From 2-01-FULL-45-10 sp964433975 (lineage in GTDB: Bacteria > Omnitrophota > Gorgyraeia > 2-01-FULL-45-10): a stretch of DNA of 64,000 nucleotides. Each line of letters begins with the position of its first letter. Positions within the stretch are counted from its first letter, which is position 1. The stretch lies in assembly GCA_964433975.1 (NCBI GenBank), contig CAYSSS010000002.1, positions 52,346-116,345 on the forward strand. Reading direction: 5' to 3'. A program made the position numbers and the translations under genes. The notes beneath the pieces are model-generated. The model saw nothing but the letters and a program-made list of their open reading frames with translations, made no database searches and had not been told where the DNA came from. Shown here one piece after another: positions 1 to 10,600 of the stretch.

Positions 1-1
1 T

Positions 2-3000
2 GCAAAGAAATTGGAAAAGGACCTTGGGGCAAGGCAAAAATTAGATCTGGAAGAATATTTCCTCCGGACCTCCAGGGACTTGAGAGGCCTGATAACGCAG
101 GATTCTTATGCGGCTTACCGCGTAGGGGCATACGCTTTCAGAAGAGGGGAGATCGATCTAGCTACCGTAAAGAAAGGTGATTATGCCGCTATAGCAAAGG
201 CGTGGAAAGAAAAGTGGAATACATGGCTTGGCCTTGGCCTTGTCAGCAGGGCAGAAATAATAGCGATGATAGCGGATGCTAACGAAGCTGACTTTAAGAT
301 AGGCATGCATATATTTAATATCGCAAGCCCGACATACGAAGAACTGGTAAGGGCAAAGCGCAAATTACGAGAAATATATTATGAAACAAGAAAAAAAGGT
401 ATAGACAAAATGACTCCGGACGAGCTTCAGGGCCTGCTCGCCAAAATTAAAAAGAATGAAGACGGCATAAAAGCAGCTCAAGAAAAGTTTACAGTTATTT
501 TAAAAAAGCTATCCGGTGTTTTAACGGGCGAATTCTCTAAAAAACTGCTGGCCGAAATAGATGCTGGGTTTTCGGGCGCGTGCCTGGAAGCGAAAGAATT
601 GGGCGGCTATTCTGCAGATGGCTTCAAGGCAAAAATAGAAGCGAGGATAAAGGCCTCAACCCAGCCGAAGGCTGGAATCAGATTAAATATGTCGGGGATC
701 ATGACAGGACTTACATTCATCCTACTCGCCAAGATGGGTTTAGCGCCTATATCGATCGGGATAGCCGTGATTTTGGTGAGCTTGATCGTTCTGGCTGTAA
801 CAAAAACCGGGATTATTTCAAAAATTCCGCACTTCATCCTTCGTATCTACGCTTTCGCGGATCGCGTAAATGGGAGATATCAAAACTTAAGAACGGGAAA
901 TAAGATTAGCAAAAAGATGCGAGCACACGGCTATGGGCGACCGCCCAAAGTGGAAAAGCCTCTCAGGCCCGGCGAAGAGCCGAAAGTGGTGACGACAGGA
1001 TTTGTTGGATCGCCGCTCTTATACAAAGATCCGTATCGAGAGAGCCTGAAACTAGACCCTTATGATAAAGCCCATTATAAATGGGACCCTGAAATCCATC
1101 GCTGGTATCGCGACGACCTGACGAATAAGAAGACAGTACTCGGAACATGGGAAGATGTTCAGAGGGCCAAAAAAGAGAACCCAACGGATATGAAATACCA
1201 CGTTGTCATAAGGATGAAGGACCGTTGCTCTGTATATGTTTTTGATGCGCACCATGACTCGCAATACTATCTACAAGAGGCATATGAGAGGAACGAGATA
1301 AAGAGAAGCGGCAACAAAATACTATGGTTGGATGATCATCCGGATATGGCGGATCGAAATGCTTTGGCCGATGCGCGTATAGCCAGAGAAACTATCGAAA
1401 ACGGATGGGCGTCGGGGGACGAAGGCGCTTTTATGTGGGGCCATGCAGGGCCTGTATGGGATAAAAGGGTTCCGGTATCAGGTGCGTGGAAAATAGATAA
1501 AAAGTTGGTCGGTTCATATAAAAGCTTTAATCTCGCCAAATATGACAGTGATCCGGCGTTGAAAAGAATGCTGGAAGAAGACAAATTAGCTTTAATAGTA
1601 GATACGGATGTGGCTGAAGCAGGGCCTACAATCGCATTCCTGAACAAACTCCATGGCCGTACGTCCACCGTACATATTACCACATCACCTTCAGAAACCG
1701 AGGAGCTTACCAAAGCCGAACAAGATGGAGCATATGGTATGATGGATGGCTTAATCTCTCCAGAAGGCTATGGCACCGTAGAAATCAGCCGGAAGCTAGC
1801 GCAATTTTTCACCGGGTATAACGCGGAAGAGAAAAGACCTCCCAGGCCCGGCGCGGGCGTACTGCCTATAACTAGAAAAATATTTGGCGAGAAATTCGGC
1901 AAGAGCGGATGGGTGACCTTTGGAATCGCTCCCATCCTGGAAGAACTTATTTTTAGGGTGGCGCCGCTCTTCTTGCCCATGGTGCTGGCAGTTCTATTTG
2001 TGCCGGGCATAAATATTTTAGATCTCACTTATTTTAGCCCCACCTCACTAATGGCTTTTTCAACAAGTCTTGGGGCCTCTGGCTTCATCTTTACCCGGCT
2101 GCACGGTGATACTAAAAGAGAAGCTATGATTCCGGCCATAATAAGCGTTCTTGCAGGGGCCGCAGGCATAGGCGCGGCATTCTTCATCCTGCCGCACTTT
2201 ACCCTGCTATATGGAAACATTGGTTTGCTGTACGGCGGTTTGATCGCCTGGGGAATATTCAGCCTTAAGCATATCATAGCCAATGTGATTACGGTCATAT
2301 TCAAGCTCCCCTATCTTATAGCGAACCTTTTCAGGAAACCCAACGCAGGCGGAAAGTCCGAGATATCCCCGCAACAAGAAGTCGTAGATGTCAAAATACA
2401 CAGGAATAGGGCGCGCGCCGTGGCAATAAGAGTGCTGAATGTCATGTATCCGGGCAAGGATAAAAGAGAACGGGCCGCACTGGAAAAAGAACACGCCGCC
2501 TTTGTAAGAAATTTTGACGACAGAAGAATGATCCCCGGATTCGAGAGAGAGCAAAGGGACCGCCTTCTGAAGATAATAGGCATGGCAGACTCTGTGCTGG
2601 CATATGTCTTCCCGATACTCGATTCTTATAATCTACTCAAAAAGCATATAGAATCAAAAGAGGCGGACAATATGCATATATACATATATAATTCTCCCGA
2701 GGAGGTAGGATATCAGCCGCCCACGAGAATAGTAATAGCGGCGAATGACAGGGACCATCTTGTGGTCGATGCCACGAATCTGGTTGTCAACAAATTATCG
2801 AGTATAATCGGCAAGACAATATATATACCACCGAGGTTATATTCGTATTCCACATCTCATTATGATAATCGGTATCCGATCTTGTATTTTGACGTCGTAT
2901 GCATAGATAATAAAACTGGCGCGCAGCTGCCGCTAACGGAAGATGACATAGCGAAAATTTACGATAAATTCAACCTGCGGCCGATATTCGAAGGTTCAGC

Positions 3001-6000
3001 CGGCCCGGTCAAAATATACGGCGTAAGGAAGGAAGAATTAAGAGAGGCCATCGAGCCGGCTATGGACAAGGCGATATGGAAACGCAATACGGCGGCGGAG
3101 AGGGCGCTTAAGAGCAAACCTTCCGGCGGAGCAAGGATAGCCGCAGGCGGCGCCGTAGTTGTGCCGGAAATAAATAGCGCTGATTTTAAAGAGAAGATAT
3201 GCCGTTGGTGGGATACCGACAGGTTCGTGCGCCTCAAAATAGCCTCAGCCATACAGGATCTCGGAGCCGCCATCGATACCATAACGGCGACACCAGGCAT
3301 AATGCACCTTTCGATGGGGGAGATCGCAAAGCGCATAAAGGAAAAGATAACCCATCCGCACAGGCAAGAGGCGATGACCAACCTCATGATAATAATAAAG
3401 ACAGATATTATACCGCAGACCATGCGCGATGGCCCTAAAGCTAGAAAGATAAGGTTATTGCTGGAAGACAGGATCATAAAGAAGATCAATAGTTATCAGC
3501 AGGAGAGCAATGATTGTCGCAGTGTAGGAGACGAAAAAAAAGCGGAAGAGTTAAAAGCGCTCGCGGCCGAATTTAAAACGCTCGGCGATGAGTTGATGAA
3601 AGAATTTATAAAGAGAAGTGACTGGGTTCCCGATGAGATGGTGGAGCATGAATGCAACCGACTTAAGGAAGCCGTTGAGAGTATAAAGGCCAAAGTAATT
3701 GCCGGCGCCAGCATGGTAAACGTTCAGATTGCAATGTCATATAATGGTCCGATGAATGCCCTTATCGAGAAAGGCAAGGGCATGATAAGGCAGCCATGCC
3801 CCGATGACCCTATACAGACTCAGCATCTATCTGCGGCCAGCGCTATGCTTGGCCTGGCAAAATTCGCGGGAGATTACTCCAGGGAAGCGAAAGATTTAGG
3901 TAACTCCACAGGCGAATCGATCTGGAGGGATTTTGAACATCAGCTCCTTATAAGCGCCGGGCTTCTTGAGATAAGGCCTGTCATAGGCGGGTTATTAAAA
4001 GACGAGATCATACAGATGGAAGAAGATAACCTGCGGGATATCCTGGGTACGATAGGGCGCCTGCATAACCAGATGGAAGAAGACGGCATGATATCGCCGT
4101 ACAGCATGCCTTTCATACAAATGTTAAGGGCGGAAGCCATTCCCGAGATAAAAAATGGGAATACCGCCACCAAAGCCGTAAGCAGTATCATGGATGCGGC
4201 GATAAAAAAAGAAGAGAACCCAAAAGCGAAGCGCGCCATGACCAGAACATCGGATATGATACTACAGGAGCTTAACGCCATAAGGGTGCTCGACGATTCC
4301 GACGGCTCGATAGATCTTGAAAAGCCCATAGTGATAGTCACCAAAAACCTCGATCTCTATGTGGCGCTGAAAATTTTCAGAGAGAGCAACAAGATAGCGG
4401 CCATAATCACGGACGAGGACGTACCTACCGCGCACTGGGCGATAGTGGCAAGCAGCAGAGTGCCCGTATTTACAAGCACCCGTTCGGAGACCGGCCAGGC
4501 CGCGACGTCGCTCATAAACAACAATGACATGGTATTTGTATATGAGATGACCGGGGCGATACGCGCGGGCGCCTCCTCCGAGACGATCATGGCGCTCGAT
4601 ATGAAGAAGGCCGAGGGGGCTATACTGCAGTCCGCGGCGGACCCGAGAAGGCTTGAGGATGCCAAAACTACGGACGGCGTTTCCTGTAATTTTACGATAG
4701 ACATGAGGGACCCCAGGGATTTCAGAAAATCGCTGGACTACGGCTTTAAAGACGTCGGCCTGTTACGCTCGGAATTGATCTATCAGGAGAGCAACGGCCT
4801 GCCTTCCGATGAGGAGCTGGAAAGAATATTCACACGAATAGCTGATGCCACCGAAGGAACTGTCACCATAAGGATGTTCGATATGCAGCCCGATAAGAAG
4901 CCATCATATCTTCCGCATACCGGTCTTAAGGGTACGGCATACTTATTGAGCGATGGAACGCGGGATACAATCACTATGCCGCTCTTACGCGCTATAACGA
5001 GGGCGTATTATAGATCAAAGGCGCGCAATATACGGATCTCATTCCCGAACGTTATGGACGGTCCGGAAGCATCGCAGGCCCGTAGTATTGCCACGAGCGT
5101 AGTAGCGGATATCAAGAAAGAGCTTGGCCTGACGACGGAAGCGCCGAATATGCCCATCGGAAATATGATAGAAAAGAAAGAAGCCGTAGATAACAGAAAT
5201 GATATCGCAGCCAATTCCGATTTTATCAGTATAGGTACCAACGACCTTAGTGACGACATACGCGGTATTAATGACAGGACAAGCGCAGCCGGCTCTACAG
5301 AGTTTCCTTTTGAACTGGCAAAAGATATCATGCTTGTTTACGAGTCGGTGTCGCGCGCGAAGATCCCTCTCAGCATATGCGGTGAACGAGCTCAGGATTT
5401 AGAGACTATTTTAGTCGGCCTTGCAGTTTCGCAGGGAGAATCAAACAGGATAACATTTGTTGTGAGGCCCGATCAGGTGGCGCGGTTGAAACAGATCGTA
5501 AGAAATACCGATATTTCAAAATTCATCTTGGAGGCAAAGTCTTATATCGCTAAATTTATCGAAGAGGCGCCTCCCGAAGAATCAGACGCGTATCCTGAAT
5601 TTGAAAAGCGCCAAAAGGCGCTGGAAAAGGAGTTCGACGCCCTGCTGAAAAAGATCAAAGAGCGCCTGGTAAGAGCTTCGGTGATCGACGCGTTCAAGAA
5701 GATAGAGAAGCCGCGTCAGCCGGAACTGCCATTAGAGATGGGATCACCCAAAGGCCTCGGCCCGCAGGCCGGGGCGATGCCTGTGTGGGCAGCCCTTATA
5801 CCTATAACCCTGGCTATTGGCGTTGTGCTACTCTTAGTAAAAGCGGGCATTATGCTTCGAGAGGCATGGAAGACGACGGCAAAAGCGAAACCGTCTATTG
5901 TAATAGGGATACCGGATATCGGCGAAAGCGGGAAACAGGATATGCTGCGTATCGCTATTAATAATGTCGCGCCGTCATTCGCGGAAAGAATAGAAATAGT

Positions 6001-6997
6001 AACTCTTCCCGGTAATACAAACGATACGGAAAATTACGAGCAACTGAGATCAGGTCCCAAAAAAGCCGATATAGTCATCCCGATTGCGCGCGAATTTGTA
6101 CAGTCTGCAGGTAGCGTGGACGATACCGAAAAGCGGATCAGCAAATTTCTTAAATACATGACGGGTGAATATTTCACGCATACCAATCCGGATATTATGA
6201 ATTGGAGTGATGAATTGTCAAAGATTAATAGCGCCCAAGGACAGAGAGCTTTTTTAACGAGCGTTCTGGCAAGGCTAACGCCTGTGCTACAACCGGCAGT
6301 AGCCCAAAGGCTGGCGACCCTCGATCTATACAACACAAGGATGGCTAATATAGCCCGTCAGATCGGTGTTAAGCAGAAGGCATCGCCTGGCGTAGAAGCA
6401 TTTATCGAAGAGACTAAAGAGCCGCATCTTTTGAGTATGCGCGCCGATTCATTCGGCGAAGTAAAGCTATTAGCGGAAGAGCACCGTAATAGGATGAATG
6501 CCAGTGGCAAAAAAGACTATCCTGTCAAATTGCAGATAAGGCTTACGGTGAAAGACGAAAATGAAAAACAAAAACTCGAACTTCAGAAAACCGCGCTGCT
6601 TCAAACCATGGATATAGGTATAGACACGCTCAGTCCGGAAGACCTGATATTGGTGTCGGGAAGCGAAGCAAATGCCTTAACTGTAAGCGGAGTATACGAA
6701 AAGTATACAAAGACTTATGACAAGAAGAGGGTGGCCATTGTCGATACCGTGCGGGAAGGTAGGCTCGAAGAAGTGCCCGAAGGCATTGTCTTCATGGAAT
6801 ATGAGGAAGTGGCTAACCCGAGAGTATATGATGCCGCTATAGAGCTTATTGCCAATAAGCCTGCTCAACCGCCGCCCGGATTCAGGCCGTCAGATAACGG
6901 CAGGTGGTTTATACTATTGCCTCCGGTGAAAAAAGTAGAATTTAAAAAGCTGAAACAAGAGATAGAGAGGTATAACGCAATCATCAGAAGCGCTTAA
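2..6997 (+). CDS. Giant multidomain membrane protein with UPF0489-like, CPBP protease and PTS enzyme I-like domains (5' partial)
   Basis: The frame is open to the left edge, so the true start lies outside the window; the first possible internal start is TTG at 11 and residues are numbered from it. Order: helical N-terminus; hydrophobic pair around 225-265; UPF0489-like region around 396-600 with DAHHD at 412-416 and an LDDHPD motif; CPBP-type membrane protease with EELIFR (644-649), FTRLH (694-698) and HIIAN (754-758), matching the EExxxR, FxxxH and HxxxN family motifs; an unrecognised 790-1170 stretch; a full-length PEP-utilising enzyme I-like part around 1170-1830; a TM helix near 1922-1950; and a C-terminal module ending with Pro2304. 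The stop is TAA, 19 bp before the next gene. Fusing a soluble phosphotransferase to membrane protease parts is unusual. Substrate is unknown. Domain identities are strong for CPBP and enzyme I and moderate for UPF0489. Confidence 0.85.
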   Translation, partial: AKKLEKDLGARQKLDLEEYFLRTSRDLRGLITQDSYAAYRVGAYAFRRGEIDLATVKKGDYAAIAKAWKEKWNTWLGLGLVSRAEIIAMIADANEADFKIGMHIFNIASPTYEELVRAKRKLREIYYETRKKGIDKMTPDELQGLLAKIKKNEDGIKAAQEKFTVILKKLSGVLTGEFSKKLLAEIDAGFSGACLEAKELGGYSADGFKAKIEARIKASTQPKAGIRLNMSGIMTGLTFILLAKMGLAPISIGIAVILVSLIVLAVTKTGIISKIPHFILRIYAFADRVNGRYQNLRTGNKISKKMRAHGYGRPPKVEKPLRPGEEPKVVTTGFVGSPLLYKDPYRESLKLDPYDKAHYKWDPEIHRWYRDDLTNKKTVLGTWEDVQRAKKENPTDMKYHVVIRMKDRCSVYVFDAHHDSQYYLQEAYERNEIKRSGNKILWLDDHPDMADRNALADARIARETIENGWASGDEGAFMWGHAGPVWDKRVPVSGAWKIDKKLVGSYKSFNLAKYDSDPALKRMLEEDKLALIVDTDVAEAGPTIAFLNKLHGRTSTVHITTSPSETEELTKAEQDGAYGMMDGLISPEGYGTVEISRKLAQFFTGYNAEEKRPPRPGAGVLPITRKIFGEKFGKSGWVTFGIAPILEELIFRVAPLFLPMVLAVLFVPGINILDLTYFSPTSLMAFSTSLGASGFIFTRLHGDTKREAMIPAIISVLAGAAGIGAAFFILPHFTLLYGNIGLLYGGLIAWGIFSLKHIIANVITVIFKLPYLIANLFRKPNAGGKSEISPQQEVVDVKIHRNRARAVAIRVLNVMYPGKDKRERAALEKEHAAFVRNFDDRRMIPGFEREQRDRLLKIIGMADSVLAYVFPILDSYNLLKKHIESKEADNMHIYIYNSPEEVGYQPPTRIVIAANDRDHLVVDATNLVVNKLSSIIGKTIYIPPRLYSYSTSHYDNRYPILYFDVVCIDNKTGAQLPLTEDDIAKIYDKFNLRPIFEGSAGPVKIYGVRKEELREAIEPAMDKAIWKRNTAAERALKSKPSGGARIAAGGAVVVPEINSADFKEKICRWWDTDRFVRLKIASAIQDLGAAIDTITATPGIMHLSMGEIAKRIKEKITHPHRQEAMTNLMIIIKTDIIPQTMRDGPKARKIRLLLEDRIIKKINSYQQESNDCRSVGDEKKAEELKALAAEFKTLGDELMKEFIKRSDWVPDEMVEHECNRLKEAVESIKAKVIAGASMVNVQIAMSYNGPMNALIEKGKGMIRQPCPDDPIQTQHLSAASAMLGLAKFAGDYSREAKDLGNSTGESIWRDFEHQLLISAGLLEIRPVIGGLLKDEIIQMEEDNLRDILGTIGRLHNQMEEDGMISPYSMPFIQMLRAEAIPEIKNGNTATKAVSSIMDAAIKKEENPKAKRAMTRTSDMILQELNAIRVLDDSDGSIDLEKPIVIVTKNLDLYVALKIFRESNKIAAIITDEDVPTAHWAIVASSRVPVFTSTRSETGQAATSLINNNDMVFVYEMTGAIRAGASSETIMALDMKKAEGAILQSAADPRRLEDAKTTDGVSCNFTIDMRDPRDFRKSLDYGFKDVGLLRSELIYQESNGLPSDEELERIFTRIADATEGTVTIRMFDMQPDKKPSYLPHTGLKGTAYLLSDGTRDTITMPLLRAITRAYYRSKARNIRISFPNVMDGPEASQARSIATSVVADIKKELGLTTEAPNMPIGNMIEKKEAVDNRNDIAANSDFISIGTNDLSDDIRGINDRTSAAGSTEFPFELAKDIMLVYESVSRAKIPLSICGERAQDLETILVGLAVSQGESNRITFVVRPDQVARLKQIVRNTDISKFILEAKSYIAKFIEEAPPEESDAYPEFEKRQKALEKEFDALLKKIKERLVRASVIDAFKKIEKPRQPELPLEMGSPKGLGPQAGAMPVWAALIPITLAIGVVLLLVKAGIMLREAWKTTAKAKPSIVIGIPDIGESGKQDMLRIAINNVAPSFAERIEIVTLPGNTNDTENYEQLRSGPKKADIVIPIAREFVQSAGSVDDTEKRISKFLKYMTGEYFTHTNPDIMNWSDELSKINSAQGQRAFLTSVLARLTPVLQPAVAQRLATLDLYNTRMANIARQIGVKQKASPGVEAFIEETKEPHLLSMRADSFGEVKLLAEEHRNRMNASGKKDYPVKLQIRLTVKDENEKQKLELQKTALLQTMDIGIDTLSPEDLILVSGSEANALTVSGVYEKYTKTYDKKRVAIVDTVREGRLEEVPEGIVFMEYEEVANPRVYDAAIELIANKPAQPPPGFRPSDNGRWFILLPPVKKVEFKKLKQEIERYNAIIRSA
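3500..5540 (+). other. PTS enzyme I-like (PtsI) domain inside the first giant protein
   Basis: Residues about 1170-1830 follow the order of enzyme I. The phospho-histidine segment reads TAHWAIVAS with His1475, equivalent to TSHxAIxAR. The PEP-binding barrel follows with GLLRSELIY, TIRMFDMQPDKKP, ISFPNVMDGPEA, then SIGTNDLS (Gly1742 starts GTNDL) and SICGERA with Cys1790, the family acid/base cysteine. Enzyme I passes phosphate from PEP to HPr; no HPr or EII gene is visible here. The GGDK segment of enzyme I is replaced by QPDKK, so activity is plausible but unproven. Confidence 0.85.
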
Positions 6998-7016
6998 CAT
7001 AGTTATAGGGGTGAAG

Positions 7017-7580
7017 ATGATAAAATTGACCAAGTATATAATTACGGTGAGCCGGCTCGCCAGGATAATAGATTCCAGCGATGTCTGCAGGCGCCGGCAT
7101 TGTTATAAGGTAGAGCGCTGTTCGCTCTTAATAGCCCAGAGAATAGGTCTTTCATCCAAAGAAGTCAGGGTAATAAAGATAGCCGGCATGCTGCACGATG
7201 TTGGGAAAATAGGCATAGATCTGTCCATTATTAAAAAGCCCGCCAAATTAACGGCTGAGGAATGGGCGCAGGTAAAAAGGCATCCTGATATAGGCGCCAA
7301 TATTGCGGGGCAGTTAGGTGTTCTTAAAGAAGCCTCAGATATTATAAGGCATCATCATGCGTGTTTCGGAGGAGGCGGTTATCCGGACCCAAAGATAGCG
7401 GGCGAGAGGATTCCGATCGGATCGCGCATAATATTCGTAGCTGATGCTTATGATGCGATGACGAGCGACCGTCCTTATAGAAAGGCGATGTCGGAAGAGG
7501 CTGCCATTGATGAGCTGAAAAGATGCCGAGGCCGGCAATTCGACCCGGATATAGTAAAGGCATTTGTAAGTATTAAGTAG
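7017..7580 (+). CDS. HD-GYP domain protein with altered GYP motif
   Basis: A small protein made of one HD-GYP domain, the family that hydrolyses cyclic di-GMP. It has MLHDVGKIG (HD followed by K), KRHPDIG, a HHH run, the GYP triplet, and the highly typical VADAYDAMTSDRPYRK and FDPDIV segments. Two usual residues are changed: the family HHExxDGxGYP is read as HHHACFGGGGYP, so the Glu after HHH is Ala and the Asp before the glycines is Gly. There is no signal peptide or receiver domain. I prefer ATG at 7017, preceded by AGGGGTG; GTG at 7011 is in frame and possible. It sits between two giant genes with only 19 and 21 bp gaps, which suggests co-transcription and a c-di-GMP link to surface-protein production (inference). 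Confidence 0.88.
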   Translation: MIKLTKYIITVSRLARIIDSSDVCRRRHCYKVERCSLLIAQRIGLSSKEVRVIKIAGMLHDVGKIGIDLSIIKKPAKLTAEEWAQVKRHPDIGANIAGQLGVLKEASDIIRHHHACFGGGGYPDPKIAGERIPIGSRIIFVADAYDAMTSDRPYRKAMSEEAAIDELKRCRGRQFDPDIVKAFVSIK

Positions 7581-7601
7581 AATAATATATGGAGGGATGT
7601 A

Positions 7602-10600
7602 GTGGGCGATTCAAATATTAAGCCAATTTTCAGGATCATATCGCTTATTCTGATCACCACCTTTATAGCATTAGATATCTCATGGGCTTACCCGCCTGAT
7701 CCAAGCGTCCGGAACTCCACGCTAGCTGCGCCTTCACTACTACAGCAAGAGCCGATAAATGATCTCGCTGCGCGCCGGCAGCAATCTACGATCTCCGATG
7801 GTACCATCTTAGGCGCTGTCTGCAGTATTGCCAAATTTCTTCTTGAAGAAAAGATCAAGCTCAAGCATTTAGACCAGGTCCTGACAAGAGAGCTTGGAAG
7901 CGCCGTTCAGGGCATGGATCTGTCCCGCGTTATGGTCCAAGAGAACGGTGTGGTGCTTATTCCTTGCAAGATAGAAGGCAAAGAGAGGATTATACAGGTG
8001 GCGCTGAAAGATAATGCCGCCGTCAAAGACCTGAAAGGCCGCGAGTGGCCCGTATTGGATAAATATGTAGTAAAAGAACTGCCCGAAGATCACAAGGATC
8101 CGGAAAAAATAGTAAAAGAAGAACGGCTTAGTTTTGTAATGATAAAGCCGGATGGCATAGCCGAAAAAGATCTGATAATAGAGAAGCTGGAAAAGAGGCT
8201 GAAGACTGATGGAGGCCGGATAGTCAAAATATTCGATCCGGTGAGATTGGATGAAGCCAAAGCGCGCGAATTCTATAGGGAGCATATGGAGCTCCCGTTC
8301 TTCAGAGGCCTTGTCACTTATATCCAGTCCGGCATGGTAATACCCATATTGGTGCAGTCCGGGAAAATAGACGCTATAAAGAATGTGCGCGATGACGTAG
8401 TCGGCCCTACTATGGGTATCATTAAGACGACAGGCGCTGTCGCCGTAGGCACCATAAGGGGTGACCTCATGGCGGATGCTGATAGGCGTGCCCAGCCTAT
8501 ACCGAATAGAATTCACGCGTCCGATAGCGTTGCAAACGTCGTGCGTGAGGCAAATCTGGTTATCGGCAAAGATACATTTACCGAAGCATTGAGAGATCTT
8601 GTTCAAGAACCGATCATTCGCGAAGGCCTTGACGTCCAGAAAAAGTCCGGCTCATTATACGAGGATATCATTGCCTCGATCAAACAGGATCTGGATAGGC
8701 GGGGCGAGGTTTCCTTTGAGGAGTTGTTTGATTTAGTCCAGTCGCTGGTCCCGTCCTCAATGGAAAATCTTCATAAAGCGCTTGTGAAACTGAAGCCGCT
8801 CTCCGAGCGGAAAGATGGTGTCGAAGATACCGAAATATTGACTGCGATAGCGCGGGCGAAAAAAGATTACGGATTATCGGATAGAGAAACCGAGATCCTC
8901 CGGCTGGCGTTCCTCGGCACGGGGCAAGGAATGAGCCCGAGATTTGAAGAGCTTGAACCGAGGGTTTTGTTAAGCGGGGGCACGAACACAGCGGTAGAGG
9001 ATAATCCGGTTTATAACACCATGACTACGGCGATAGTCGCGAATAATTTTGATTACTCATCCAACGATACCGTAAGAGCATCCAATGAAACGCTTAGCGT
9101 AAACCTTGTTTCCAAGACAGCTGTAGTGACAAGATCTGACGGCGGCACCGCCACATTCACAAAGATAGCACTTGTAAATACCGCGGTATCGCCGGTGCCC
9201 AAAAAACTTTTGAGGGCGGGCGACTACACGGATTCATTGGGCCGCGCATGGAGCGTTTACGGCCGGTTGTCCGAATTAAAAGGGTTCAAAGACGCGGCCG
9301 GAACGCCGATAGATATGACTACGAAAAAAATAGTAGTCTTTACGTACGCAGACAGCGTACAGAAGTTATTCTCCAAGGCATCCGTATATGATCGCTCCGG
9401 CGTTCTATCCCTGCCAAGGCAATCGGCTCTGACATCTATAAATATCGGCGGACGGGATTTAAATATATACGGCACATTCAGCGCATTTAAAAACGCGAAG
9501 TACACCGTAACGCGGAAAAACTTAAAGATCACTATAGTCAACCGCAGCAATAGCCGTGACAAAAAGACATTTTCCGTAGGTCCTAAGAGATCGATACTTT
9601 CAGAGATGAACCTAACGGCCGATTATCTTTATTACACCGTGAGAACCAACGGAGTTTCAAAGTTAAAGTCCTTCGATCTTCATACCGGAGCGCCCCTGGC
9701 AACGATCAGTCCGGTTGATGTCAATACGCATCCGGCGGTGCCGGCCCAACCGAGCCTGGTATCGGTCCAATCCGGAGACAGACGTCTCTTTGTCCGGGAC
9801 CGACTGCCCGACGGCACGCTCGGCCAGCAATACGCGCTTATCTCAAAAGGCGTCAACTGGTCTCCGGCTTCCATCGGCATGGACCCGGCGGCCATCACCC
9901 AGGAATTCGTTAAATGGTACCAGGCCGACATTCCTTTGATGGCGCAGATGGGCATAAATGTTGTGCGCGTCTACCACGATTTTGGTACGGGCCAGGACGC
10001 TATGAATATACTGGACATGTTTTATAATTACGGCATCAAAGTGATAATGACAGTCGACTCGCCGCAGCATGGCGTCATAGCGGATATGAATAATATATCG
10101 ACGGTGGTCGATGCCTATAAAAACCATCCTGCCATATTGATGTGGGCCATAGGTAATGAGTGGGATATAAATAACTATTATGGCACCTTTACGAGCCTGG
10201 AGCAGTCAGCGCAATTTACCGAGCAGGCCGCTCAACTGATAAAATCCCTCGACTCAAACCATCCGGTTACGAGCGTCATAGGAGATATAGATAGGTCAGG
10301 CGCAAGCCCGCTTTCTACGGCAAATAATATCGTGAATAATCTGGTTCCTGATATTGATGTGTGGGGGATCAATGTATACAGAGGCTTGAGCCTGGGAGTA
10401 GTGTTCCAGCAGTGGAGGACGATATCCCAGAAGCCGATGTTGATAGCGGAGTTTGGGGCGGATTCCTATGACCATAGGATAAACGGGCAGAACCAGGCCA
10501 TGCAGGCCTCTATGGACACCGGTATCTGGGACGAGGTATTTTTCGATTTGTCCGCCGAGCGGACCGACGGGGCAACTGTAGGCGTACTTGCCTTTGAATG

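Noticed and set aside
7869..8606. Long minus-strand open frame (245 codons) opposite the NDP kinase domain
   Set aside because: The plus-strand frame is a clear enzyme; the antisense frame has no domain, no ribosome binding site and odd composition. Other antisense frames (e.g. 18037-18657, 44101-44634) fail in the same way.
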